A stretch of DNA of 64,000 nt from positions 1,736,001 through 1,800,000 of the forward strand of contig JASGHK010000005.1 of assembly GCA_049841135.1 (NCBI GenBank), given 5' to 3'. Shown here piece after piece: positions 53,527 through 63,334 of the stretch. Origin of the DNA: JACRCT01 sp049841135 (lineage in GTDB: Bacteria > Myxococcota > Myxococcia > Myxococcales > UBA5297). The first letter of the stretch is position 1. Each line of letters begins with the position of its first letter. Below the pieces are notes generated by a model. It had not been told where the DNA came from and searched no databases. It saw nothing but the letters and a program-made list of their open reading frames with translations. A program made the position numbers and the translations under genes.

Positions 53527-53790
53527 CTATTTCCCGGCATCCGCGTCCGTCCCCGCGTCTGCCGGAGTCGCCGCGCACTGGCCCTGCGACCGATCGCAGT
53601 ACCAGCCGGCCCCGAAAGCCTGCTTGCAGTAGGAGTCGTCGACGCAGTCCGAGGGCACGCCGTAGGGCGGCTGCGCTCCGTACAGCGGCGCGATGCCGCA
53701 GGCGGTACCGACGATGGACGCGGCGCCGCCCACGACGGCGAGCAAGCCGCGCAGGCCGAGTCGCTCGAGCGCTCTTCGGGTGCGTCGCAT
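53527..53790 (-). CDS. Small lipoprotein substrate 2 of the radical SAM cluster
   Basis: 87 residues from ATG 53790, preceded by AGGAGG. The leader is more basic (MRRTRRALERLGLRGLL), then AVVGGAASIVGTACG with lipobox Cys, the core IAPLYGAQPPYGVP, the four-Cys module CVDDSYC...AGWYCDRSQGQC, and the acidic end DAGTDADAGK. It shares the leader motif LG-x-RG-L/F-L with its paralogues. The protein is probably exported and lipidated; modification is inferred from the neighbouring enzyme. The exported location would require the enzyme to act before secretion. Confidence 0.7.
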   Translation of the reverse strand: MRRTRRALERLGLRGLLAVVGGAASIVGTACGIAPLYGAQPPYGVPSDCVDDSYCKQAFGAGWYCDRSQGQCAATPADAGTDADAGK

Positions 53791-53888
53791 GGACCTACCT
53801 CCTGGCGTCCTTCGAAGGAGCGCCTGCATCGGGTCCGGTGTCCGTTGCCTTGATGGGCGACCGTCGCGCCGGCGACGCCCGCGGACAG

Positions 53889-54140
53889 CTACTTCCCAGC
53901 GTCCTTGTCACTCGCGGTTCCCGCATCCGCGTCAGCGTGGCGGCAGTACCCGGTCCCGGAGGACTGGTCGCAGTACCAGGCGGCGCCCATGTCCTTGCAC
54001 TCCACGTCCTGGGTGCAAGTGGGCATGCCGTACTCGGGGGCGGGACCGTAGAGGGCCGGGCAGGCAGCGCCGGCAAAGGCGGCCATGCTACCCAACACGG
54101 AGAGGAATCCCCGCGCTCCGAGGTTGGAGAGCTTCTTCAT
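53889..54140 (-). CDS. Small lipoprotein substrate 3 of the radical SAM cluster
   Basis: 83 residues. MKKLSNLGARGFLSVLGSMA, then AFAGAACPALYGPAPEYGMP (lipobox at GAAC; core ALYGPAPEYG), module CTQDVEC...AAWYCDQSSGTGYC and tail DADAGTASDKDAGK. It is the most consensus-like of the five. A 98-bp gap separates it from substrate 2 and 19 bp from substrate 4. ATG 54138-54140. Confidence 0.75.
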   Translation of the reverse strand: MKKLSNLGARGFLSVLGSMAAFAGAACPALYGPAPEYGMPTCTQDVECKDMGAAWYCDQSSGTGYCRHADADAGTASDKDAGK

Positions 54141-54159
54141 CGAGAACGTCCTTCCCTTG

Positions 54160-54411
54160 CTACTTCCCGGCGTCCTCGCCTGCCGTGCCTGCATCGGCGC
54201 CGGCCACGCCAGCGTCGGGCCCCGCGTAGGCGCAGTGCCCGGTGCTCTTGACGCAGTACCAGCCGGTGCCCTCGGTCTTGCAGTCCACGTCCTCGGTGCA
54301 GGTGCGCTCCGGGACAGGTCCGTAGGGGCAGGCCGCGGCGCCGGCCAGGGCCGCCAGGCTGCCGAGGACGTAAAGGAAGCCTCGGGCTCCGAGGGTGTCG
54401 ATCTTCTTCAT
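54160..54411 (-). CDS. Small lipoprotein substrate 4 of the radical SAM cluster
   Basis: 83 residues. MKKIDTLGARGFLYVLGSLA, then ALAGAAACPYGPVPERTC, the module CTEDVDC...TGWYCVKSTGHC and a tail rich in AGPDAGVAGADAG ending EDAGK. The core is shortened: one Tyr-Gly (CPYGPVPE) instead of two, and the second Tyr-Gly is replaced by Glu-Arg. If the enzyme modifies a Tyr or adjacent residue, this peptide should be modified once only. 19 bp separates it from substrate 3. Confidence 0.75.
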   Translation of the reverse strand: MKKIDTLGARGFLYVLGSLAALAGAAACPYGPVPERTCTEDVDCKTEGTGWYCVKSTGHCAYAGPDAGVAGADAGTAGEDAGK

Positions 54412-54514
54412 GGTGGATGTCCCTCCCGGCCGAGGTGGGCATCCTCCCACGGTCTTGGAACGAGCGCCACTGGGCGGCTGGGCTCGCTGGGCTCGAGGTG
54501 TCGTCTCGAGCGAG

Positions 54515-54739
54515 CTACTTGCCGGCGTCGGGCTGCGAAGAGCTGCAGTATCCGGTCCCGGAGGACTTGTCGCAGTACCAGCCCGCGCCATAGGTGCTCT
54601 GGCAGTCCGTGTCGGTGGTGCAGGTCTGGATGCCGTACGCCGGCGCCGGGCCATAGGCGGCGCAGGCAGTGCCGATGAGTGCGGACATGCTGCCCACAAG
54701 CGTCAGGATTCGGCGGACTGCGATCTTGGGGATCTTCAT
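54515..54739 (-). CDS. Small lipoprotein substrate 5 of the radical SAM cluster (promoter-proximal)
   Basis: 74 residues, the first gene of the run. MKIPKIAVRRILTLVGSMSA, LIGTACAAYGPAPAYGIQTC (lipobox GTAC, core AYGPAPAYG), module CTTDTDC...AGWYCDKSSGTGYC and a short tail SSSQPDAGK. Its leader departs from the LGARGF motif. It is separated by 103 bp from substrate 4 and by 70 bp from the upstream M29 peptidase. GGGAGGGACGAATCC precedes the ATG as ribosome-binding region. Confidence 0.75.
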   Translation of the reverse strand: MKIPKIAVRRILTLVGSMSALIGTACAAYGPAPAYGIQTCTTDTDCQSTYGAGWYCDKSSGTGYCSSSQPDAGK

Positions 54740-54809
54740 TGGGATTCGTCCCTCCCGGCCAGTGCGCGGCATTGTCCCTCAATTCACCGCGGATTTCATG
54801 CTCGCGACC

Positions 54810-56042
54810 CTAGAGCCTAGAGCCCAGAACGCCCTTGTCCACGAGCACGACCCCATCGACCTTGATGGTCGCGTCGGAGAGGAAGGTCTGCAGGTTGTAG
54901 AAGATGTTGTTCTCGCCGCCGGCCCAGCCGTTGCCGCCGAGCTGGATCATCGTGGTGCCGGCGGGCAGGTAGCTGAGCAGGCGGGTCCCGGGCGGAACCT
55001 TGACGTTCGGGTTGAGGCCGATGTCCACCAGCGCGAAGACGTCGCGGCCCTCGGGCGCGGCGTCGTACTCGGCCTTGAGGGCCGAGAAGTCGTCCTTGCT
55101 GGTCATCGAGACCAGCTTGCCCGCCGCGAACTTCATGGTCAGGCCCTTGATCTCGGCGTTGCCGTGGAGCTGGCGGTCGACGACCAGCGTCCCCTCGGCG
55201 GTGCCCGGCACCGGCACGAAGTACACCTCGCCCGCCGGCAGCCAGACCATGGTCGCCGCTCCGCCCTTCTTGAGCTCGTCGGGGCCGATGACGCCGTCGG
55301 AGAAGAGCACCGGCCGGCCTTCGATCTTCATCTTCAGCGAGGTGCCGTTCTTGGAGCTGATCTCCAGGAGCTTGCCCTTGGCGAGCCGCGCCCGGACCTT
55401 CTCGCCCACCTCGGCCAGCTTCGCGTTGTCGGCGCCGATGCCGTCCCAGAAGACGCGCGTGAGCTGCTCCAGCGTCATCCCGTACTTCCTGGCGTTGGCC
55501 TCGGTCGGGAACAGGCCGTTGCCCAGCACCACGCGCCGGATGCCGCGCTTGGTCTCGATGGCGTGCACCTTCTCGAAGGACTCCATGGTGGTGGCGACGC
55601 GCGTCGCCTTGACCTCGCCGGTGGTGTCCGGGGCGTCGCCGCGGTCGACGCGGATGCGCACGTCCACGGTCTCGGCGAGCCGGGCGCGCACCGCCGCCGC
55701 CTGGGCGTCGTACTTCTCCGGCACCTCGGAGTAGAAGCGGCGCAGCATCGTGTCCGAGTCCACGAGCACCAGCGGGTTGCCGCCGGCGCGGCGGATGGCC
55801 ACCGCCAGGTCCTCGAGCAGGTCGCGGTCCTCGAAGGTGCCGGTCACCAGCACCAGGTCGCCTTCCTTCACCCCCGCCGACTCGACCACCAGCTTGCGGG
55901 CGAGGTCGCGGATGGAGGGCTTGGCCTCGGCGGCGGCAGCAGGCGCCGCCGTCTTGGCGGGGCTCGTCGCTGCGGGTTGAGCGGCCAGGGCCGGAAGGCT
56001 GAAGAGCGTCCCGACCAGCGCGGCGATCGTGTGCTTCATCAT
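54810..56042 (-). CDS. M29-type aminopeptidase, exported
   Basis: 410 residues. Signal peptide MMKHTIAALVGTLFSLPALA (two ATGs at 56042 and 56039; the first is five bases from GAGGGG). The body has the M29 thermophilic-metallopeptidase layout: VVESAGVKEGDLVLVTG, the central NGLFPTEANARKYG and DGIGADNAKLAEVG, and metal residues in the C-terminal part: EGRPVLFSDGVIGPDEL, AEVYFVPVPGTAEG-like, and DIGLNPNVKVPPG. It releases N-terminal residues in the periplasm. 70 bp upstream of the first small lipoprotein and co-oriented, so it may belong to that operon, though its function is general. Confidence 0.75.
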   Translation of the reverse strand: MMKHTIAALVGTLFSLPALAAQPAATSPAKTAAPAAAAEAKPSIRDLARKLVVESAGVKEGDLVLVTGTFEDRDLLEDLAVAIRRAGGNPLVLVDSDTMLRRFYSEVPEKYDAQAAAVRARLAETVDVRIRVDRGDAPDTTGEVKATRVATTMESFEKVHAIETKRGIRRVVLGNGLFPTEANARKYGMTLEQLTRVFWDGIGADNAKLAEVGEKVRARLAKGKLLEISSKNGTSLKMKIEGRPVLFSDGVIGPDELKKGGAATMVWLPAGEVYFVPVPGTAEGTLVVDRQLHGNAEIKGLTMKFAAGKLVSMTSKDDFSALKAEYDAAPEGRDVFALVDIGLNPNVKVPPGTRLLSYLPAGTTMIQLGGNGWAGGENNIFYNLQTFLSDATIKVDGVVLVDKGVLGSRL

Positions 56043-56164
56043 AGGTACCCCTCTCTGCCGCCTCGAAAGTCCTGGGAAGTCGTCGAGCGGGCGGCAGACG
56101 GGGCCCATCTTGCACCGGAAACGGGCGATGTCCCAGCCGGGCAGGGGATTTCGAGACGCAGGCT

Positions 56165-56383
56165 TCAGCGGCGGTGGCGTGAGACCGACCGCCCGGCCCG
56201 CTCGTCGGCCGTGGCTGGGGGCTGCGCGGCGAACGGGAAGCCTCCGACGTCCGGGATCTCGAACGCCGCGTCGCGGACGCCGGCGTCGCTGCCCGCCCAG
56301 GCTGGCGCGAGGTGGTCCCAGTCGTAGAGGGCCGCGCAGCTCGAGAGCGCGGCGAGCAGGGCAGCCAGGAGCAGTCGCCGCAT
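56165..56383 (-). CDS. Small lipoprotein, 72 residues
   Basis: MRRLLLAALLAALSSC gives a clear lipobox, followed by AALYDWDHLAPAWAGSDAG and an uncharacterised remainder with an Arg-rich end (SVSRHRR) that may be read-through. It begins 2 bp after the stop of the larger gene at 56386, so is probably translationally coupled to it. No family recognised. Confidence 0.6.
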   Translation of the reverse strand: MRRLLLAALLAALSSCAALYDWDHLAPAWAGSDAGVRDAAFEIPDVGGFPFAAQPPATADERAGRSVSRHRR

Positions 56384-56385
56384 GG

Positions 56386-57450
56386 CTAGAACCCTCCCGA
56401 GACGAAGAGGCCGGCGCCGCCAGGCACGAGCGCGGGCGCGAGGGTGACGGGTGCTGGGGCGGCATCGGCTGGAGCCGTGGAGCCGGGCGCAGGCGCCGTA
56501 GGGGCGGCGGAGTGCATCGGCAGGAAGGTCATGAGCAGCCCGACGGCCACCACCGCGCCACCGATGCCGTAGAGCGCGTCGGCCAGGACCGTCGCCTTCC
56601 GGCCGTCGTCGCGCGCCCTCTCGTAGTCGGCGACGGTCTTGGCAGCCTTGGCCGAGTCCCAGGAGGTCATGGCCATCGCGCCGGAGACGACGCCGCCCAG
56701 AAGCATCGCGGCCCCGACGCCGTCGAGGACGTAGCCGCCCAGCCGCAGATCCTTCTCGGTGAGGGTCGAGGGGACGGCGGCCTGCACCGCGGCGGGCGGA
56801 GCGGCGGGCGCCGGCTCGGTGGGCGTCGACGCCGACGTGGGCGCGGGCTGGGGGCCGGCAGGGGTCGTCTCGGCAGGGGCCGAGAGGGGCTCAGCGCTGG
56901 AGGCCTGCGCGGCCGCCGCCTCGGGCTTCTTCTCGGCGCTCGGTTCGGGTACAGCGGCAACGGCCCGAGGAGCGGTCGGCTCGCCGATGGCCATCAGCAC
57001 CTCGGCGGCGGCGTCGGCGGCGAGCGTCGCCAGGGCCGACCTGGGCCCCTTCTTCTCGGCCTGCATCATCGACTTGCCCTGCTTGACCAGGAGCAGGTCC
57101 ACGGCCACGGCGATCTGATCGCCGGCTTCCGAGAGCTGAGTGGAGAGCAGGAAGTCGGCGTTCAGGCCGGCGAGGCAACCGGCCTGCGCGCAGCCCACGA
57201 GCTGAGCGACCTTCTCGGGACCGGCGAGCGCGGTGAGGTCCGGGCCGAAGACCGGCGTGACGGGAAAGCGCCGCGCCTCGGCGACGACGGCGGCAGCGAC
57301 GGTCTCGGTGGCTTGCAGATCGAAGGATGCGGGGGCCTTGGCGGCCGGGACCGCCAGCGTCGGGAGGTCCTGGCTCTCGGCGGCGCGCCCCGTCGCAGGG
57401 GCAGCAGCGCAGGCGATCGCGAGGAGGGCGGCGAGGAGCGATGGACGCAC
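56386..57450 (-). CDS. Exported protein with a DUF-type CAxxGCLA domain
   Basis: 354 residues from GTG 57450 (AGGAGG eight bases upstream; a TTG at 57456 is too close). Signal peptide MRPSLLAALLAIACAAAPATG. Residues 40-150 resemble the deltaproteobacterial domain with a ...LVGCAQAGCLAGLNADFLLS motif and a beta-sheet ending IAVAVDLLLVK, similar to TolB-N or CsgG-like periplasmic proteins. A Pro/Ala linker (about 175-235) and three helices follow (YVLDGVGAAMLLGGVVSG; ALYGIGGAVVAVGLLMTF), so it is anchored by its C-terminal part. Operon with the small lipoprotein downstream. Confidence 0.7.
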   Translation of the reverse strand: MRPSLLAALLAIACAAAPATGRAAESQDLPTLAVPAAKAPASFDLQATETVAAAVVAEARRFPVTPVFGPDLTALAGPEKVAQLVGCAQAGCLAGLNADFLLSTQLSEAGDQIAVAVDLLLVKQGKSMMQAEKKGPRSALATLAADAAAEVLMAIGEPTAPRAVAAVPEPSAEKKPEAAAAQASSAEPLSAPAETTPAGPQPAPTSASTPTEPAPAAPPAAVQAAVPSTLTEKDLRLGGYVLDGVGAAMLLGGVVSGAMAMTSWDSAKAAKTVADYERARDDGRKATVLADALYGIGGAVVAVGLLMTFLPMHSAAPTAPAPGSTAPADAAPAPVTLAPALVPGGAGLFVSGGF

Positions 57451-57633
57451 GGACAAGGCCTCCTGAAACGGACAGGCGATTCTGGGATGGCAGGAGGGCC
57501 TGCGGCAAGGGAAGGGATGGTGGAGACGGCACGGCCAGGACAGGCGGCCGAGCGCACGGCGGGCGTCCCGAGCGTCGGCCCAGACGGTATCGCGGCTCCG
57601 CCGGTCCTAGCTTGTGCGCGAGGGGGGTGGGCC

Positions 57634-59046
57634 ATGGTCGACGCCGGGACGATCGAGCGCTTGAGGCGCGGCTTTCGCGGGAGCGTGCTGACCCCCGCCG
57701 ACCCGGACTACGACCAGGCGCGCCGGGTCTACAACGGCATGATCGACCGCCACCCCGGAGCGATCGCCCGCTGCGCGAACGTGGACGATGTCCGCGCCGT
57801 GGTTCGCTCCGGGGTCGCCGCGGGCGCCCTGATGTCCATCCGCGGGGGCGGGCACAACGCGGGCGGCCTGGGGGTATGCGACGGCGGGATCGTCATCGAT
57901 CTCTCGCGGATGCGCTCGGTGAAGGTGGACGCGGAGGCGCGGACGGCGCGGGTGGAGGGCGGCGCCACCTGGCACGACGTGGACGCCGCCACGCATGCCT
58001 TCGGGCTCGCCGTCCCGAACGGCGTCTTCTCGACGACCGGCGTCGGCGGCCTGACCCTCGGCGGCGGAACCGGCCACCTCACCCGCCGCTACGGACTGAC
58101 GATCGACAACCTGCTCTCCGCCGAGGTGGTGCTCGCCGACGGCAGCCTGGTGCGGGCCAGCGAAGACGAGCACCCGGACCTGTTCTGGGCACTGCGCGGC
58201 GGCGGCGGGAACTTCGGGGTGGTCACCGCCTTCGAGTTCCGGCTCCACCCGGTGGACCACGTCGTGGGCGGGCCGATGCTCTGGCCGCTGGACCGCGCTC
58301 GCGAGGTGCTGCGCTGGTACCGCGAGTTCCTCCCCGACGCGCCCGAGGAGCTCAGCGGCTTCTTCAACTTCATGACCGTGCCGCCCGCCGCCCCGTTCCC
58401 GGCGGCGCTCCATGGCCGGCCGGTCTGCGGCGTGGTCTGGTGCTGGACCGGGCCCGTCTCCCGCGCGGGCGAGGTGCTCGAACCGGCGCGAGCGCTGCGG
58501 CCGATCCTCGACGGCGTGCAGGAGCTGCCCTTCCCGATGCTGCAGAGCACCTTCGACGTCTTCTATCCGCCGGGGCTGCAGTGGTACTGGCGCGCGGACT
58601 TCATCGTCGACGTCCCGGACGCGGCGGTGGAGGAGCACGTCCGCTTCGCCGGGCAGCTGCCCACGCCGCACTCGACGATGCACCTCTACCCCATGGATGG
58701 CGCCGTTCACCGCGTCGGCCGCGGCGACACCGCCTTCAGCTTCCGCGAGGCGCGCTGGAACCAGGTCATCGTCGGGGTCGACCCCGACCCGGCCCAGCGC
58801 GAGGAGATCACGCGCTGGACCCGGGACTACTGGTCCGCCATCCACCCGTACTCCGCCGGCGGCGCCTACGTGAACTTCCTGATGGGCGACGAGGGCGGCG
58901 GGCGGGTGCAGGCGTCCTATCGCGACCACTGGCCGCGGCTGCTGGAGGTGAAGCGGCGCTACGACTCCGAGAATCGCTTCCGCGTGAACCAGAACATCGA
59001 CCCGCGCGCTGCTCCGGCGCCGGCAGCCGAGGCGCCGCCGCCCTGA
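57634..59046 (+). CDS. FAD-linked oxidoreductase (BBE/berberine-bridge type)
   Basis: 470 residues from ATG 57634. FAD-binding PCMH domain: GGGHNAGGLGVCDGG, the His of which forms the covalent 8-alpha link to FAD; ARVEGGATWHDVDAATHAFG; GVGGLTLGGGTGHLTRRYG (no second Cys link, so monocovalent). C-terminal BBE motif RVNQNIDP near 460. Oxidises an alcohol or sugar-like substrate with O2. Single gene; 183 bp separate it from the divergent gene at 57450. A Pro/Ala-rich extension ends the protein. Confidence 0.85.
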   Translation: MVDAGTIERLRRGFRGSVLTPADPDYDQARRVYNGMIDRHPGAIARCANVDDVRAVVRSGVAAGALMSIRGGGHNAGGLGVCDGGIVIDLSRMRSVKVDAEARTARVEGGATWHDVDAATHAFGLAVPNGVFSTTGVGGLTLGGGTGHLTRRYGLTIDNLLSAEVVLADGSLVRASEDEHPDLFWALRGGGGNFGVVTAFEFRLHPVDHVVGGPMLWPLDRAREVLRWYREFLPDAPEELSGFFNFMTVPPAAPFPAALHGRPVCGVVWCWTGPVSRAGEVLEPARALRPILDGVQELPFPMLQSTFDVFYPPGLQWYWRADFIVDVPDAAVEEHVRFAGQLPTPHSTMHLYPMDGAVHRVGRGDTAFSFREARWNQVIVGVDPDPAQREEITRWTRDYWSAIHPYSAGGAYVNFLMGDEGGGRVQASYRDHWPRLLEVKRRYDSENRFRVNQNIDPRAAPAPAAEAPPP

Positions 59047-59606
59047 GGCCGACTTGCTAAAGGTAAAGGTATGTCAGCGTTTCCCGACAAGGCCGAGGTT
59101 CGCGGACTGAGCGCTGAGCAGATCGACACACCACTGAGAGCGCGAAGCAGCCGAGGTTTGCGGATCGCCGGCCATCCGGCCGGCTCGGCACGGAAGCAGC
59201 CCAATTCGCGGATCGCCGGCCATTCCGGCCGGCCCGGCACTGAAGCGCGGAGCAGATCGAGCACACCACTGAGAGCGCACTGTGCTCGGACTCGGCACGA
59301 GGCTGCGGACCAGCCCTTGTCGGGGAACTTCAGTTCACGAGCACGTCGTCATCGGCGCATCGTGGTGTCCAACGCGCCCCTCTACGCCGAGGCCTCGCCG
59401 CCCTCGAGCTGAACCTCCCCCGGCATCGACCCCTTGCAGCCGACCGAAGCCCCCCCTGCGGGCGCCCAGTCCCTCCCAAGGCAGCCGAGCGAGGCCCCGT
59501 CCCCTCGAGAGGCAGTCGCTCGCTCGCTCGGCCGTTCCTAGGTCGTTCAAGGACGGACTCACGCGGCGACGCAGCCGGAGGTTGCGGGCCGAAAAAGGGG
59601 AGGCAC
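59047..59606. other. 560-bp intergenic stretch with repeats
   Basis: No gene. Two diverged direct repeats occur: GAGCAGATCGA(G)CACACCACTGAGAGCGC at 59116-59143 and 59250-59278, and between them a palindromic GCGGATCGCCGGCCATCCGGCCGG (59160-59183) and GCGGATCGCCGGCCATTCCGGCCGG-like copy (59208-59232). Both palindromes can fold. From 59280 to 59606 nothing is recognised except a ribosome-binding site GGGGAGG before the next gene. Confidence 0.6.
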
Positions 59607-62165
<2,559 letters not shown>

Positions 62166-62190
62166 GCCTCGAGCAACGCGAAGTCCACGG

Positions 62191-62234
62191 GACCTATGGG
62201 TCGCATACGTCCCATAGGTCCCATACGTCCCAGG
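62191..62234. repeat. 9-bp-period minisatellite (GTCCCATAG family)
   Basis: Units GTCGCATAC, GTCCCATAG, GTCCCATAC, GTCCCAGG with flanking ACCTATGG in inverted sense. Located between the convergent stops at 62165 and 62269; the arms ACCTATGG and CCATAGGT can also pair, so it might act as a terminator. Confidence 0.6.
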
Positions 62235-62268
62235 TCGACGGCGCCGGCCCCGGCGCCGTCGCAAAGGT

Positions 62269-63135
62269 TCACCCGTGCGAGTGCCGTGACCGGAGCAGCG
62301 CGAAGCCGGCGAGGGCCAGGAACGCCAGGCCCGAGCCGGCGCCGGCGCCCGCGGTGGAGCAGCCCTGCGCGGGGGAGTCGGAGGGTGACTCGGAGTCGCT
62401 CTCGGGGACGAAGGCGTTGGCCGAGCGGCCCACGCCGAACTGATCGACCGGATAGACGTAGTAGGTCAGTCCGCGGCTGTCCTGGATGGGGTCGGTGAAG
62501 TCGGTGGAGGTCGGCTCGCCGACGGTCTTCTCGACGGTGCCGGTGGCGGTCTGGTCGAGGCGGATGACGACGTACTTCTCGATGGAGACCGGTGCGCCGC
62601 CACCGCTTCCCGCGCGGCCGGCGGGAGCGGTCCAGGTCAGCTTGACCCCGTCCTCGGTGCGCGTGCCGCTGGGGCTGCCAGGCGCGGCGAGCGCGCCGGG
62701 GACGTAGACGGAGACGGTGCTCTTGGGCCCGTCGGCCTTGGCGTTGTCGCGGAAGGCGCCGACCTGGAAGGTCCAGTCCTTGCCGGTCTTGCCGTCCCGG
62801 TGCTCCTTCCAGTCGATTCCCCAGTCGTAGGTGAGCGAGCGGCGGTCCCAGGGGGAGAAGGGCATGGACTCCAGGCCCTCACCCCAGTCGGCCTTGACGC
62901 CGTAGTAGCCCTCCACCCCGTCGTAGTCGAGCTGCGCGGCGGCGTCCCAGACCAGGCGGACCACGAAGCAGTTGGTGCACTTGAGCGCCGTGCTCAGCGG
63001 GCCGACGGGCACGACCTCGCCGCGAAGCGAGCCGCAGTCCCCCGGCGGCGGGGCCTCCCCGGCGAGCGCGAGCCCGGGGACGAAGAGCGAGAGCAGGAGC
63101 GTGAGGGCGACGGCGGAGGGCTTGGAGCGCGTCAT
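62269..63135 (-). CDS. FN3-type surface protein with C-terminal sorting signal
   Basis: 288 residues from ATG 63135. Signal peptide MTRSKPSAVALTLLLSLFVPGLALA; globular region with Cys pairs (DCGSLRGEVV; ALKCTNCFVVRLVWD), a FN3-like domain (PSGTRTEDGVKLTWTAP; LTYYVYPVDQFGVGRS), a Ser/Asp linker (PESDSESPSDSPAQG) and the tail GCSTAGAGAGSGLAFLALAGFALLRSRH, a GC-hydrophobic-Arg signal of the MYXO-CTERM type. Convergent with the MopE gene. The FN3 and Ser-rich linker suit an outer-surface stalk protein. Confidence 0.8.
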   Translation of the reverse strand: MTRSKPSAVALTLLLSLFVPGLALAGEAPPPGDCGSLRGEVVPVGPLSTALKCTNCFVVRLVWDAAAQLDYDGVEGYYGVKADWGEGLESMPFSPWDRRSLTYDWGIDWKEHRDGKTGKDWTFQVGAFRDNAKADGPKSTVSVYVPGALAAPGSPSGTRTEDGVKLTWTAPAGRAGSGGGAPVSIEKYVVIRLDQTATGTVEKTVGEPTSTDFTDPIQDSRGLTYYVYPVDQFGVGRSANAFVPESDSESPSDSPAQGCSTAGAGAGSGLAFLALAGFALLRSRHSHG

Positions 63136-63334
63136 GGTTCCATCCTCGGTCAGTGAATTCGGCCGGAGGAGGCAGTAGCAGGCAGCCCGACGCGCCGCAA
63201 GGTAGCGCCCCGGCCGGGCTGGCTCGTCTTGGACGAGACCCGACACCGGGGCCGGTCGTGGTCCTCCCCCCGCCGGACGGGTTGATCGCTGCGCTGCGTG
63301 CAAGCCCCCGGGCCCCGCAGGTACGCTCTGCCCC

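Noticed and set aside
53795..54442. Alternative frames over the small lipoprotein genes
   Set aside because: They lack the shared leader, core, Cys module and C-terminal pattern found in the chosen frames.
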